Source: Gnetum montanum (lineage: Eukaryota > Streptophyta > Gnetopsida > Gnetales > Gnetaceae). From it: a DNA stretch of 64,000 nt. Numbering within the stretch: position 1 is the stretch's first letter; each line of letters begins with the position of its first letter. Of the stretch, positions 9,902-22,084 are shown piece after piece. Made by a program: the position numbers and the translations under genes. Below the pieces are notes generated by a model. It had not been told where the DNA came from. It made no database searches and saw only the letters and a list, made by a program, of their open reading frames with translations. The stretch is taken from assembly GCA_015680685.1 (NCBI GenBank), contig MNCI01001960.1, forward strand, positions 268,534 to 332,533, in the 5' to 3' direction.

Positions 9902-11307
9902 TGTAACGACAGAAAATGTCGGCAGTTGGAAATACCGATCAAGATTCCGGCGTACACAGTTTTAGCCACGGATCCGCGCGAGGGCTATGCTGGAAAAACA
10001 AATCCGCGGCGCCCTGAACGGTCTTGTCGATCAGACAGGGACTTACGGGTCAGTAAAATGATGAAAATTACATGGAGAGAAAGCGATCTATTTTGAAGAG
10101 TGGTAAAATGAGGGGAAAACGATGTAGTTGGATTGCAACGGCGATAATGCTAAACACGATAAAAGGAGGTTGACATAAGAGAAGCTCGAAGCTTCAAGAT
10201 CTGCGCTTTGACTTACAAATGTATATTTCGTATGAGAAAATTACACTGGGGAATCCCCGATTACAGGATGTGAAACAAGCACAGAACAACAAGCAAAACG
10301 GTCTAAACAGAAGTCCGATCTACCTCATGGGCTAAAGCTGAGATGCAAGGCAGGCCAAGCTTTGACGTCTACCGATCAACTATTTCTGATTGATAGAGTC
10401 CTTTCAGCAGAAAGATTGCTCCTGTCACCAGTGCTCAAATCAAACCGTACTCTGCTTCGGCTGTAAGGTGATGATGTCCACGATTGCCAAAGCGTTGTTC
10501 TCTGTATCTCTGCTCCAAAGTGCTAAGTGCTCTGGTGCTTAGAAATATGCTTTTTGCTTCTCTGATTTGCCAACCTCTGTATCTTTGTCAACTAGGGTAT
10601 TTATAGGCCGCGACGCTTCGTGGAAAAGATGCAACCCTGATGATGTGGGTCCTAGATATTGTGGGCCCTGCTGGCATGATCTTTTAAGTTAAACTGTGAC
10701 TACGCACAACACACTTGTTTGCATGTTGTGCGTGTGAAGAGTAGGCACATGTTGAGCATGCTTTAATTGCTTTTAGGCTGTATTACACTCATTTGCGTTG
10801 CGTTGCGTGTATGAGCGTAATCTGGTGTAAAAACAATAAGCTCAGAGTTGCTTTACGCTCACTACGCAGTTGCGCGTGTCAAAGCGTAAACAATGTACAA
10901 CTTTATGCTCACTACGCAGTTGCGCATGATGAAGCGTAAGCAATGTATAAGTTACGCTCACTACGCAGCTGCGCGTAATGAAGTGTAAACAATGTATGCC
11001 TTACGCTCACTACGCAGCTATGCGTAATGAAGTGTAAAACAATGTGCAACTTGAATGATGACATACGCAATGGTACGCACCGCCGTGTAACGAGCGTAAA
11101 AACAAGTTATTCATGCACCGCGAGGAAAAGCGTCAAACTGTTGCGCTTCTATAGATTCATCCTTTGACTATTTTGGAGCTTATTACACTCATTACGCTGC
11201 CATGTGTAATAGAGCGTAAACTTGTCCTGGAACCAAGCTAGAGCGCTCTCTTGCTTGAATTGCGAATCTTTGCCTGAGGCCGACCCATAATTTTTCACGG
11301 TGTTTCA
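9902..11307 (-). mobile_element. Element A 5' LTR
   Basis: About 1.41 kb. Read on the plus strand it begins TGTAACGAC and ends CACGGTGTTTCA, the same ends as the LTR pair of element E. The U3 part (10,740-11,230) is packed with TTACGCTCACTACGCAG-type words. A TATA box lies at 10,598-10,606 (minus strand). The outer 5 bp are ACCCC (11,308-11,312); the matching target duplication would be outside the window. The LTR interrupts exon 5 of antisense gene copy B, so A inserted into B. Confidence 0.88.
10596..10608 (-). promoter_or_regulatory. LTR promoter TATA box, element A
   Basis: CTATAAATACC on the minus strand, inside the 5' LTR at the place where LTRs C, E and F also have TATAAA. It would drive the genomic RNA of element A. 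Confidence 0.7.
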
Positions 11308-14300
11308 ACCCCTGTTGTAGGGTCCGCCACCTCTTCTTCCCCTTCTTCCTCTTCTTCATTTGCTAATAAAGCATAGTCATAGTAAGCAAATTATACCAAC
11401 TCAAAGTAGATGCTACGTTATGCAACTCTACCTAGCATAACATAGCGTAGCCAACGTTGGCTAGATAAAAAGAAAACACTTACTAATTGGAGGCTGCACT
11501 CTACGAAGTTTGAGCCGCAACTTCTTCCCTCTTTCCTCATTTGTGTGGGGAAATTCGTTAGTTGGGAGAGATATCTTGTGTTGCAACTTAGTTGTCACTT
11601 TCTCTACAATGAGGCGTTCCCCCCTCGTCACACTAACGATGGTAATGGGAGGTGCCTCTACCATACTGTCTTGGGCACGAAAGTTGCATGCCACCTAATC
11701 CTTGATCATCATTGAAAATGATTCCCCAATAGCTTCCAGGGGGTTCTAAGATCGGGTAGTATGGAAGACTTGGCAAATCCATGACTTGGAAATCTAGTTA
11801 TGATCTTCTAGTACCTAAACCCCATTCTTGCGAACTACCAAGAATTTTGCAAAATGCCACAAGAAAGCTATAAAGAAGGCATGGTGCATGTTGAAGCAAG
11901 ACTCAAGCTTTTCATGAAGCTTGACCATTTCAGCCTACAAGCCTTTGCAAAGGTGTTTGGCCCAATTGTAACGAGTCCCCTCTTCCATGACATCCCTCAT
12001 TATCCAAGCCTGCTTAATTTCAAGGTTTTTTCTTGGGAGAGTAGCTCGGGGAAAGCATGGGCACGGAAGATAGGGTAAATCATTTTGGCCACCCATAGCC
12101 TGACCTTCTCAATGTAGATCCTCTTTCAGTCCTTTGCCACCCCTAGCCACTTCTCAATGTCCTTATGGTTTGCATATTTTTTAGATTTTTCTCCTACAGG
12201 GAGACCATCAAAAGGGACACCAAAAAGATCTGCAAACAATTGGTCATTGATTTCAAACACCACTCACACACCATGACCACGTGTGTGGAAGTGGTCCACT
12301 TTCTTGGAGAAGGGGTCAACTAGGGAAAGAATTTCAACAAGCAAGACATTCTGGTTGATGACCAAAAATAAATCCATGAGCCCAACCTCCTAAAGGTAGT
12401 GGAAAAGCATGGTTGGGGCCACATTGTAGAGCCAACACCGGGTCTCCTCCACCTCCCCGTACTTGAAAAAAGGTTAATTTCGTTGTGCTTGGAGGTGATC
12501 ATAGTCACCTCTTGGGATTTTCTTGCCACTGAAATGGTTTGCAAAATAAAAGAAAAAGTTATCAATTTTTTTTAAAAAAAATGATCACTCGAACATGTAA
12601 CAGTGAATTCACAGTTTAGTGTACCAGGTTTAAATGGTATGGAAAATGATGGGAGATCCACCAACATGTTTTCAATGGTGAGTGGCCTAAGAGATGCCCA
12701 CTCCCTATCCAACCAACCAGTTTCTTTACACTTCCCATAAAATTGGGAATAGTAGGTTAGATAGGTTTTGAACTCATCCCCAAATTGGCCTATTACACTG
12801 ACACACACATTCCCAGTAGATGAAAGCTCCTACAAGGCCATCTATGCCAACACTAAGGCATCTGTGTCACCGTGGAGATCACTCCTATTAATAAAAAACC
12901 TGGCAACACAAAATATATATATATATACACACACTATTAATACCTGTGTCTAGTAGAGCATGGATTACACAACACGATAAAATACCTTCATAGAACTCAC
13001 CCGCCAACATAATAAACAGTTCTAAGTGGGTTCTAAAAGTACATGTCCATGTGATGGGCAACAAATAACATGTTGTAACCTTTTTGGCTAGGACCTTTTG
13101 GGAGATCCAACTTAAGCATCTCAAGTCTTTTGGGCACTATTAGGAACCTTTTTCCTAATCACCCCTAATTGACCCATTAGTTAAAAATTTTAGAATGCCT
13201 CGGTTTGCCCTAAGCAATAGGGTTTCTGTGATTGCGGCTGCTATCTCGGCTGATATATGTGACCAAAAAATCACACTAGAATGGTGAAGGAGGAACTGTA
13301 GGAAGTCCCCTATGCCCTCCTGGAACCAGATCGCCTACCGCCCTGCACATGCATGGGGAGGAGGGACATTGGCCACTAGTTCACTAAGGCAGCACATAAC
13401 TCCCACAATCTCTAGGAAAATCAAAACAAACTTCAACATGACCCTGCACAATGAAGCATCAAATGTTAGCATTGTGTACAAGTGAAATTTACATGTAGCA
13501 TAGCGTAACCCTCTGATTACACATAGTGTAGCATGACACTTTCTTTGCATGTAGCATAGCATGATCTCCCAGTTACAAATCTCTCTTTACTAAAAAAAAT
13601 AGAATAAAAATCATCAACGACGTAGTAACATGATACTCGCAGCATAGCATAGCCAACAAGCCTCAGATAATGTAATAACAGTTAGATGCAGATGCATGAC
13701 ATGTGACATAGCAAATGAACAAGAATAGACAGATGTACAACAATATAACAATGTAATCAATATATTACTATGACGGGCATGGCAACGTAGCAAACTTAAC
13801 AAAAACAAATTCAGCAACGTAGTGGTGTTGCATATTCAACATCGTAGCAATGCAAAAAAACTAAAGACCTTACAACATATCGGCATAGCATAATAAAAAC
13901 ATTACAAATTTCAGATAAGAAAGAATTCGCTGTGCTACAGCTATCTCAACCATACTTTTGTGGTAAAAAATAACTCATGCTACACTTTGTTAAACACATG
14001 TCACATTGTCAAATCTCGCAGATGGCCAAACCCTCCTAAGGATGGTACACTACGCTAACCCTACACTAAGCTATCCAGAATCACCCAAACCCCCACAACA
14101 AGGTAGTCCCAACAATGGAAGTCAAGGTAATACTGCATGCAGCTACAACGTAACGTCTGTACAGCCATTGTGGCCAACCAGCAACAATGGTGGTGTAGTG
14201 ACCAAAACGGCAACCGAAACAATGGCAAAAGATTCGAATTTCATCACAATAATGATTACTATAGTTTGAAACAAAAGAGTGGCATAGAAAATTACCGAAT

Positions 14301-14414
14301 AGATAGAGCCTCCTCCCATAGTTCAACACGCACCTTGGACAGATGCCCCAAAGTTTTCTTTACCTTGTCCACCTTAGCAAGTCCTCAGTGCTTGCATTCG
14401 CCTTTAGGTTCCAT
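11308..14414 (-). pseudogene. Antisense gene copy B, truncated by element A
   Basis: Exons on the minus strand: 14,296-14,414 (119 nt, 'MEPKGECKH' start with one TGA), 13,001-13,443, 12,625-12,899 (275 nt), 11,484-12,528, and 11,308-11,362 (cut by the LTR of element A). Donors GTAATT, GTGAGT, GTACAC and GTAAGT. Acceptors TTGTGCAG, GTTGCCAG, CATTTCAG and TTTATTAG. Exon 1 (phase 2) joins exon 2 in frame. Exon 2 shows the FCP1/NIF-like order: 'LIFLEIVGVMC' (motif I Asp replaced by Glu), 'FLQFLLHHSSVIFWSH', and 'YNMLFVAHHMDMYF' then 'NPLRTVYYVGG' (motif III Asp pair replaced by Ala-His). Exon 3 gives 'GWLDREWASLRPLTIENM'. Exon 4 keeps 'LFADLFGVP' and 'IYPIFRAHAFPELLS' with frameshifts. It is antisense to the RT of element B, starting 750 bp beyond its ATG. 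Confidence 0.8.
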
Positions 14415-14545
14415 TTTCTCACCCGCAAATTTTGTAAACTGCTATGGTACACTGCTTCACTTTCTCTTGGCATGACTGTGCTACTCTTTGGATGTGGGAT
14501 CTGTGCTCTGATAATGAAAATGACAAGTTTACTAGGGGTAAACCC

Positions 14546-14556
14546 CTATATATAGT
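14546..14556 (-). promoter_or_regulatory. TATA box of antisense gene copy B
   Basis: CTATATATAGG on the minus strand, about 135 bp before the exon 1 ATG at 14,414. Same relation as in copies A, C and E. Confidence 0.6.
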
Positions 14557-14559
14557 CGA

Positions 14560-15164
14560 CACAGTGAAAAAAACTTGTCATTTTTGCACTCCAAGTAATG
14601 TGGGATGCCACATATAGCGTAGCACTATTGTGTCATAATCCTACTATAGTGTAGCATCATTGTTTGCAGCATAACAAGTGGGCCCAACTGAAAATTTCAT
14701 TCCACCTTGAATTAGCAACCTACCTTTACAAATCCTACCTGCTATGGTCCACAAAGAGCTTAAATTAGTGACCTTAGTTCTCAAACTCCACTCTTTAACG
14801 ATCTACTAAGACCTTAAACTAGAAACCTCAATTTACATTTTGATGTATGCTATAGCATGAGTACGGTCCACCATGACCTTAAACTGGCAGCCTTAGTATC
14901 CATTTTGTATTTTAAACTAGATTTCACAATGTTACGATCTACCATGACCTTAACTAGCAAAGTTAATGTCCCTTGCATGTTCAAACCCGTTCATGGTCCA
15001 CCAGGACCTTAAACTGGTAACTTGCAAACATGGCTAAATAGTTGACAATTATTTAATGTTTCATTATTTCTTTGCAAATGTTTATTACGTGCTATTGCTA
15101 CAAATAGGTATCACTTAACTTGGCTTTTTGTTATTGTGGTAAGTTCAACAAAATGCCCATGCAG
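14560..15164. repeat. Element B pre-RT spacer with degraded ACCTTAAACT repeats
   Basis: Between the antisense promoter and the RT acceptor. Degraded units of 'GGTCCACCATGACCTTAAAC' recur at about 14,730, 14,810, 14,870, 14,945 and 15,000. They are the sense-strand form of the GGCC/TTAAAC unit found elsewhere in the family. Acceptor AG at 15,163-15,164 (CCCATGCAG). No gene seen. Confidence 0.65.
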
Positions 15165-16921
15165 TGTTATCTACATTGAATTTTAACCTTGACAAGTCTT
15201 TATGGAAAGCTTGCAAGATATCTAAACTTAGAGTCAATAGATTGGGATTCATCCATTGATAACAATGTAGCATCCCTAGAAATGTCCCTAGATTGGCCCA
15301 AACATCTGGTCCAAGAATTAGACTTAGAGATCGAGGACATGACTAAGGACCCTCTCATCGAAATACCTGTAACTACATCCAGGGGGAAAATAAGAACACT
15401 AAAACTTAGCTCCCTCCTAGATCAAAAAATGCAAAAGGATGTATCTAAAGTTCTCCAAGACAACGTTAAAGTGTTTGTGTGGTCCTATAATGACATGCTG
15501 GACATAGACCCATAGCTAATACAACATAACATTGTCTTAGACCCATCTATCAAACTAGTCAAGCAAAAGTCTTGGAAAATTAAACCGGAAATCGCACTAG
15601 CCATATGTGATGAAATTACCAAACTATATCAAGAAGGATTCATTCACGTGGTTGATTACTCGGAGTGGGTATCAAACATTGTTGTAGTCTCAAAGAAAAC
15701 GGGAGGTATATGAATTTGTATAGACTTTTGAGATCTGAACAAAGCAATGATTAAGGATGACTTCCCATTGCCAAGTATTAACTAACTTATTGACACTACG
15801 GTTGGTCATGCTTTATTATCCTTTATGGATGGGTTCTTGAGTTACAATCAAATTTGCATCAATCTACAGCATCAATTAATGACTACTTTCATGACCCCTT
15901 GGGGAACCTTTTGTTACACTATGATGTCCTTTGGTCTCAAAAATGCTAGAGCAAGCTATCAATGAGCCATGATGTACATATTTAATGACTACCTCCTAGA
16001 GAGACTAAATGATTATGTGGATGACATAGCAGTTAAGTCTAAGATAGCTATTGATCATCCCACTAATCTAGATGTAGTTCTCAAGCATTGTCATAGGCAT
16101 GACTTGCATCTCAATCCAAAGAAATATGTTTTCAGAGTTAGAACCAAACGCATGCAAGGGTTTGTAGTATCGAAGGCTAGAATATGAGTGGACCCTAACA
16201 AAGTTAAGGCCATCGCTAACCTAGCACCCCTTTCCAACCTTAAATAATTATGTGGATTGCAAGGTAGAATACAGTTTATCAGAAGGTTTATAGCAAAGTT
16301 GACTGACAAGTTACACCCCATGGAACACTTACTAAAGAAGGGAGTTAACTTCAAGTGGATAACACAATGTTAACAAGCCATCGATGACTTGAAGAAAGAG
16401 CTTTTACACCTCCCAACTATTTACCCACCATAGAGGGATAAGCCTTTCTACATCTACCTTTCCACCTTAGACACATTTGTCGCAATACTATTATGCCAAA
16501 AAAGAGAGGACGAATTTGAAATCCCAATTTGTTACTTGAGCCATGCATTGATAGCCTACGAAGAAAAATACAATGAAGTATAAAGAAATTGTCTCACCCT
16601 AGTATTTGCACTAAAAAAGTGGAGACACTAACTATTCTATAGCCAAGTTAACATTATATGTAAGAGTAATGTACTTCGGGCTATCATGAACAACTTATAT
16701 GAAAGTAGCAGGATAGCCTAATGGAAAGCTATAATGGCAGAATTTGATTTACACTATGTAGCCCAATCATTGACGAAAGGACAAGCGATAGCTATGCAAC
16801 TCACGACTTCACCAGTCGATGATTAGACAACCATAGAACTAGAATTCCCCAATGAACATGTTAATAGCATCAACCCAGTGCCATTCCACTTCGAGGCCAC
16901 TTTGCATTTCGATGACACCTC
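15165..16921 (+). pseudogene. Element B pol: RT, first RNase H, start of second RNase H
   Basis: Decayed but collinear. Linker with 'LDLEIEDMTKDPLIEIPVT', then RT: 'VDYSEWVSNIVVVSKKTGG', 'LNKAMIKDDFPLPSIN', 'TPWGTFCYTMMSFGLKNA', and the catalytic 'YVDD' at about 16,012-16,026. RT connection follows as 'LRGLQGR'-like 'LCGLQGRIQFIRRF'. The first RNase H shows 'DKPFYIYLSTLDT', 'ICYLSHALIAYEEKYNEV' and 'NCLTLVFALKKWRH'. The second RNase H begins 'ATLHFDD' and is cut at 16,921 by the LTR of element F. About a dozen stops, mostly where Arg CGA, Gln CAG/CAA or Trp TGG codons are expected. Non-functional. Confidence 0.9.
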
Positions 16922-18198
16922 TATAATGATGGAAAACGTGAATTGCTAGAAACACTGAGAGGATTTCCTTATACATAATTTCAACACCGGATTTGTGCAA
17001 GGGCTATGCTGGAGAAAATGAATCCAATGTGTCCTGAACGGTCTTGTCGATCAAACAGGAACTTACTTAGTTAGTAAATTTGTTAACGATCGTGTAACGA
17101 GATGATGATTTGATGTGCGAACATGATATCAACTGACAAGAATATGAGATCTACTCCAAGATTAGATCTTGAAAGCAATGAAAATGATGTAAAATATGCA
17201 AAATGATTGTAAAAATAAAAGTAAACAGGATGCAATGAATTGAATTTAGAAAATGCATGATCCCAAGATTTGGGATCTTCCTTATGGACAAATATGATGA
17301 ATACAACAGGATTTATAAGCGGACTCTAGTTTGGACCAAGTATCTGCCATGAACAAGAATCTATTTAGAGATTAAACAACCAAAAGGCCAATCTACCTTG
17401 TTCACTAGCCAATCTGGGTGTAAGGGAGTTAGGCTCAAAGAAAAATGTTCGCTAACTTGCAATCTCTGACCAAAAATCTTCTCTCTGTGACCATCAATGC
17501 TCTTGCCAACTTTTGTCAACTACCTTAAATCTTTCGACCTATTTTTGTTGCCAACTCTTTTTGTTTTCTTTGTCAACCAGCTAACAAAAAAAACCAACCA
17601 AATCTTTTGCCAACCAACCTTTTGAGCATTTTCCACTAAGGTATTTATAGGATTAGGGTTAGGAGAAGAACGTGGTTTTCACGACACATGTACTGGGCCC
17701 ACAAAATGTCATTGATCTAGCATGCTGCAACTAAAGCTTGTGACACTACGTTGTGCCTCACTCTGAAGTGTAGCATAGCGTAACCACCCCTGGCTACACT
17801 GTAGTACGCTGGGAAGCATATCATGGCATAATCATTGCTACTATTTGGATTTTTTCATCCTTTTTGCGACTATTTCAACTATGCTACTTATGTTACGCTG
17901 TGTAGCATAATGTGACGTAATATGCAAAAAGTTAATATTTTGAAGCATGGCTAACTTGCAAAGTTGAAGTGTTGTCACTGTCCATTCCTTGTTTTGTTCT
18001 ATCCTCATGAACTCTACTATGTTGAGCTGTGTAGCGTAGCATAGTAGGCCCTCAACCAAAAAAAAAACTTGCTAAGATATGCAACTATTTTTAGTGCTTC
18101 CATCACTCGGATGCCTTGACATTGTGCTTGTGGAAACCCTTGCCTAAACTTCGGGACTTTGCTGAATCATCGAGGTCTCGAAATTTCACGGTGTTTCA
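16922..18198 (-). mobile_element. Element F 3' LTR
   Basis: About 1.28 kb. On the plus strand it begins TATAATGATGG (decayed TGTAACGATGG) and ends CACGGTGTTTCA. The TATA box on the minus strand is at 17,642-17,650. Sequence resembles the LTRs of element E more than those of A, but it lacks E's ~300 bp internal duplication. It interrupts the second RNase H of element B; the bases before it are ACCTC. The far end of F is missing, so no target duplication can be checked. Confidence 0.85.
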
Positions 18199-18216
18199 AT
18201 GGCCCCTCTTTGTTGA
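18199..18216 (-). other. Polypurine tract of element F
   Basis: Minus strand AACAAAGAGGGGCCAT directly before the LTR start TGAAACACCG. The same tract precedes the 3' LTRs of C (32,748-32,762) and E (42,545-42,560). It primes second-strand DNA synthesis in gypsy elements. Confidence 0.85.
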
Positions 18217-19837
18217 TGTTTGGAGGGCTTGCCTGAGAGATATCGACAAAGAATGTGAAACATCATAGAGGTAAAGATACCAACATCGTTTGTCAGCTGT
18301 TGCTTCGATGTTGCTCTGTCAAACTTGGAAGTGCAAAGGTTGGGAGCATAAGGAATAGAAGGGGGATTTTACAAGTATGAGTTTGGGGAAGACTCAAGTG
18401 TAAGCATGATACCTTGCAAACATGTTATTAGATAACTTCTCACTCGTGTTTTCGTGAGAGGTTACACTGTTGCACTGTATGTCTAGGGCTTTCCTGAGCG
18501 AGTTGTGTTATGCTCGTATGGCCTGGACAAGTTGCGTTTCATCCATTTTGCCTAGCTTTTTTTCATTTTTTTGCTATGTTTATGTAGGGTTTTAACCTGC
18601 TTATAGATGCATTCCATGAGATGAGTTATGTTACACTAGTTCATGGACGTGACAGTTATCATGTGTGAAAGACTCCTTGTATGTTTACATCTTGTACAAA
18701 TAGGAGGAGAAAGTAAGGGTAGTTACAAGGATAAGAGAGGAAAAAAGTAAGGTAATGTGGCTGGAGAGGAAAGGTAGGATCTACACTTCCAAGTAGTCAA
18801 GCTAGTCTGAATAGCCACCTTGGAACGCTGTGATGCCTCGCCCTCCTAGTGAATGCATCTTTGAACAAAGCTGTTGTAGCAAGTAACCTGCAAAATGCAA
18901 AAAGACAAAGAACAAGAGGAACTAGACTAACCACTGGGAAAGGCTATTGAAAAAAGTGTTGTCTGAAGTGGAAAGGGGAGCGTACCATAAAAAGGAGATC
19001 GCAGTGCAAAAGGCAAGGATCCCTTTGTTGACACTGTGGCTCAAGCATTCACCGTCGACAACTAGGTTCATCTTATCCATCTAACTGGGCAAAGAGCCAA
19101 TCAAATGAATTTAAAAGCCAGATCCTGACAATGGTGGCGACTAGAGGCAACCAAGGCTATGGGTGACCATAGTTTCCTTGGGGCTCCAATTGGTGATGCT
19201 GATCTCGGGAGATGCAATTGCTAAGTGACCATTTTGGCGGCATCTGTGAGGGGTTAGTAGTATGCCCTTCGGCATATCTGAATAATTAGTAAAATGCCAA
19301 GGTTAGCAATGTTGTGTCTGTTCTAACGCCCTACCCATTCTTTCTAATGGGGATGTCATGCAAAAAATGGTGAGGCCCACTTGTTTCGTGGATGGTCTAT
19401 TGAAAGATCCTAGTTTTAGGTCCTGGTATATTGTCATTACTGATTTTAAGTCCCAGCAGACCATGGTCCTAGTTTAAGGTCTAGGCAGACTAGAATGTGC
19501 TAGTTTTATGTTGTAGTAGATGATGGAAGAGCTAGTTTATGGTCCTAGTAGACTGTGCTATGGATGTCAGTTTTGTGTCATGACCCAGGGACAAGTCTAT
19601 GCTGGTTTAACGTCTTAGTATAAGGATGCTTACCTTGCCAGGTTTACATCATGGCAGACAGTCGAAAGCCTTACTAGTTTAGCATCGTGGCGGAAGCGTG
19701 CAAAGAATGCCAGTTTTACGTCATAGCAGACATGTACAACACTGCCAGTTTTATGTCATAGCAGACGTCTCTTACAAAACTACCAATTTTACATCATAGT
19801 GGATGATTATTACCTTGCATTCTAGCCGAGCTAACAT
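18217..19837 (-). repeat. Element F 3' untranslated internal region with tandem repeats
   Basis: About 1.6 kb without coding sense. At 19,400-19,810 lie degenerate tandem units, plus-strand form 'CCAGTTTTATGTCATAGCAG' plus a short spacer, graded into 'CTAGTTTAAGGTC' units. The homologous block of element E is at 43,740-44,170. Nothing else recognised. Confidence 0.75.
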
Positions 19838-22080
19838 CTAAATGTGGTACTTCTTCATGTACATATGATTCATTGGGTTTGCAAGCTGATTATTGTTACT
19901 ATCTACTAGCCTGAATGATTGACGACTAGAAAGGGGCCCTCCCAGCTTGCAAAAGATTTGCTCACTGGTTCACAAATGGCTTTGAGGACCAAGTTTCCTT
20001 TCTTAATCAATCATTGATGTAGGTTGTGATGATGCTTTTTCCTTTGCATATCCTGATATTTTTCGATGTTGTTAAGTGCTTGGATGTGTTTCTCCTCCAT
20101 TGAGTCTAGATCCATGATCCTGGACTCATTATGTTGAGTCTCATTTTTAACTGTGCAGAGGACCATCTGTAGTGAGGGAACCTATAGTTCAAGGGGCAAC
20201 ACTACTTCAGATCTGTAGACTAGGCTATATGGTATCCTACCAGTAGCTGTTTTGCATGTCGTATGATAGGCCCATAGCACGTAGAGGATTTTCTCATGCC
20301 ATCGTTTCTTGTTGCTGTTGAGCATTTTATTTAGTAAATTGATAACCACCTTGTTTGTTGCTTCTGCTTGACCATTTTCTTGTGAGTAATATGGTGAGGA
20401 AAAAGATTGTTTAATACCAAGGTTATTGCAGAAATATTTTGTTTCGATAGTACTAAATTATGGCCCATTGTCAGTCACAATAGTCATGGGAAGCCCAAAC
20501 CTTGTTCCTATGTTATCTAAGATAAAATGGCGAACTTGCTGAGATGTAGTCTTTTGTAGGGGAATAGCCTTGACCCATTTTGTAAAGTACTCAATGGCGG
20601 TGACAATGAAACTATGTTCTATGGAAGACTTAGGCATGATGGGGCCTATGATATCTAGCCCCCATCATTGGAATGGCCACATGATCTGTGTGGTATGCAA
20701 CTCAGTTGATGACATGTGTATTAGATTTTCTTAATGCTGACATGTGTCACATGTCTTAACTTTGGTAAGGCAATCTTGTTTCATGTATAGCCAATAATAC
20801 CCTAAGAGTCTAATTTTAGTAGCCATGGCTTATGGGGCTATGTGTCCTCCACATAGTCCCTCATGGACTTTGCTAACTATCCTTTGTGCTTGGTCATTAT
20901 TAATGCAAGTTAATAATACCCCATCAAAGGAGAGCCTACATAGAATGTTGTCTTTGATGATGACGTACTACCTAGCATTCTTGCGGATTACGTCCTTTTG
21001 TGCAGATGTCAACTTGTGCGGTGGTTTGCCACGTAGAAGGTAGGTTTTAATGTTGTCGTACCATTCTGGCGTTCCTTCCATACTCAAAGAAGAGATTTGC
21101 ACTACTTGGATGACAGGATCTGTACATTCCATCATTAAAGTGGGAAATGTGGTGGCATGTTTAAAGCTAGTATAGCTAGTGCATCAGCTACAGTGTTCTT
21201 ACTATGTGGCACGTGTCAGCTGTTAGTCGTTGTAAATTGTTTTAGAAGATCTTTAGCCATATCGCAATATGGTTGTAGATGCACAGCTTTGTAGACATAG
21301 ATTTCTATGATCTGATTGACAACAAGCATTGAATCACCTCGGATTGCCAAGTGTTGAACGTTTAGTTCTGTAGCTGCTACTAGTCCCCTAAGGAGCCCCT
21401 CGTATTCTTCCACATTGTTCATATAAGGAAACGCCAGGCGGTAAGCCAATGGGCGAACATCCTCAGGGGAAAGCATGATGACGATGGTGGCACTATTGCC
21501 TCTGGTAGTCAAAGCTCCATCAAAGTGTAATGTCACTTTGAGGCCTGTTGATACAGGGCTTAAACTATGTACATGTTCGTCTAGAAATTTAGGCTCTATC
21601 ATTGCCTGATCGTTAACAGGTGATGCCACAAGTTGATCATCTATCGCTTAGCCTTTTGTAGAAGATTGGTCGACATAGTGTAAGTCAAATTTTGCTGTGA
21701 TGGCTTTCCATCAGGCTATCTTCCTACTCTTGTATAAATTGTTCATGATTGCCTGTAGAATGTTATTCTTGTAAATTATGTTAACTTGCCTACGAAAAAG
21801 ATAGTGTCTATATTTCTTGAGCATGAAAACCAATGCCAAGAAATTACACTCTACTTTATTGTACCTTGTTTCATATGCAAATAGAGCATGACTTAGATAA
21901 CATATGGGGATTTTCAACCTGTAGTCCCTCTTTTGACACAACAGTGTAACTATGGACATATTTGAACTTGCCAAGTAGATGTAGAAGGGTTGATCCCTTT
22001 GTGGAGAGAAACCCATTGGCAAATGTAATAGCTCTTTCTTTAAGTCATCAAAAGCACACTGAAAATCCTCGATTCATTCG
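19838..22080 (-). pseudogene. Element F pol: first RNase H, second RNase H, integrase
   Basis: Minus-strand order: first RNase H ('QPFYIYLASSNMSIVTLLCQ', 'YLSHALFAYETRYNKVE') at 21,711-22,022. Then the second, RVT_3-like RNase H at 21,216-21,629 ('VTLHFDGALTTRGNSATIV', 'NNVEEYEGLLRGL', 'IRGDSMLVVNQI'). Integrase follows with an H2C2 zinc box near 20,700-20,870, 'DIIGPI'-like and 'IVTDNGP' catalytic regions near 20,475-20,670. The C-terminus reads 'NHMYMKKYHI' and stops at 19,838. Two RNases H in this order are diagnostic of Tat/Ogre elements. Interrupted by several stops and truncated at ~22,080, so RT is absent. Confidence 0.88.
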
Positions 22081-22084
22081 AAGT

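Noticed and set aside
17640-17670. Interstitial telomere repeat
   Set aside because: Only two TTAGGG-like units next to a TATA box; better read as a promoter motif.
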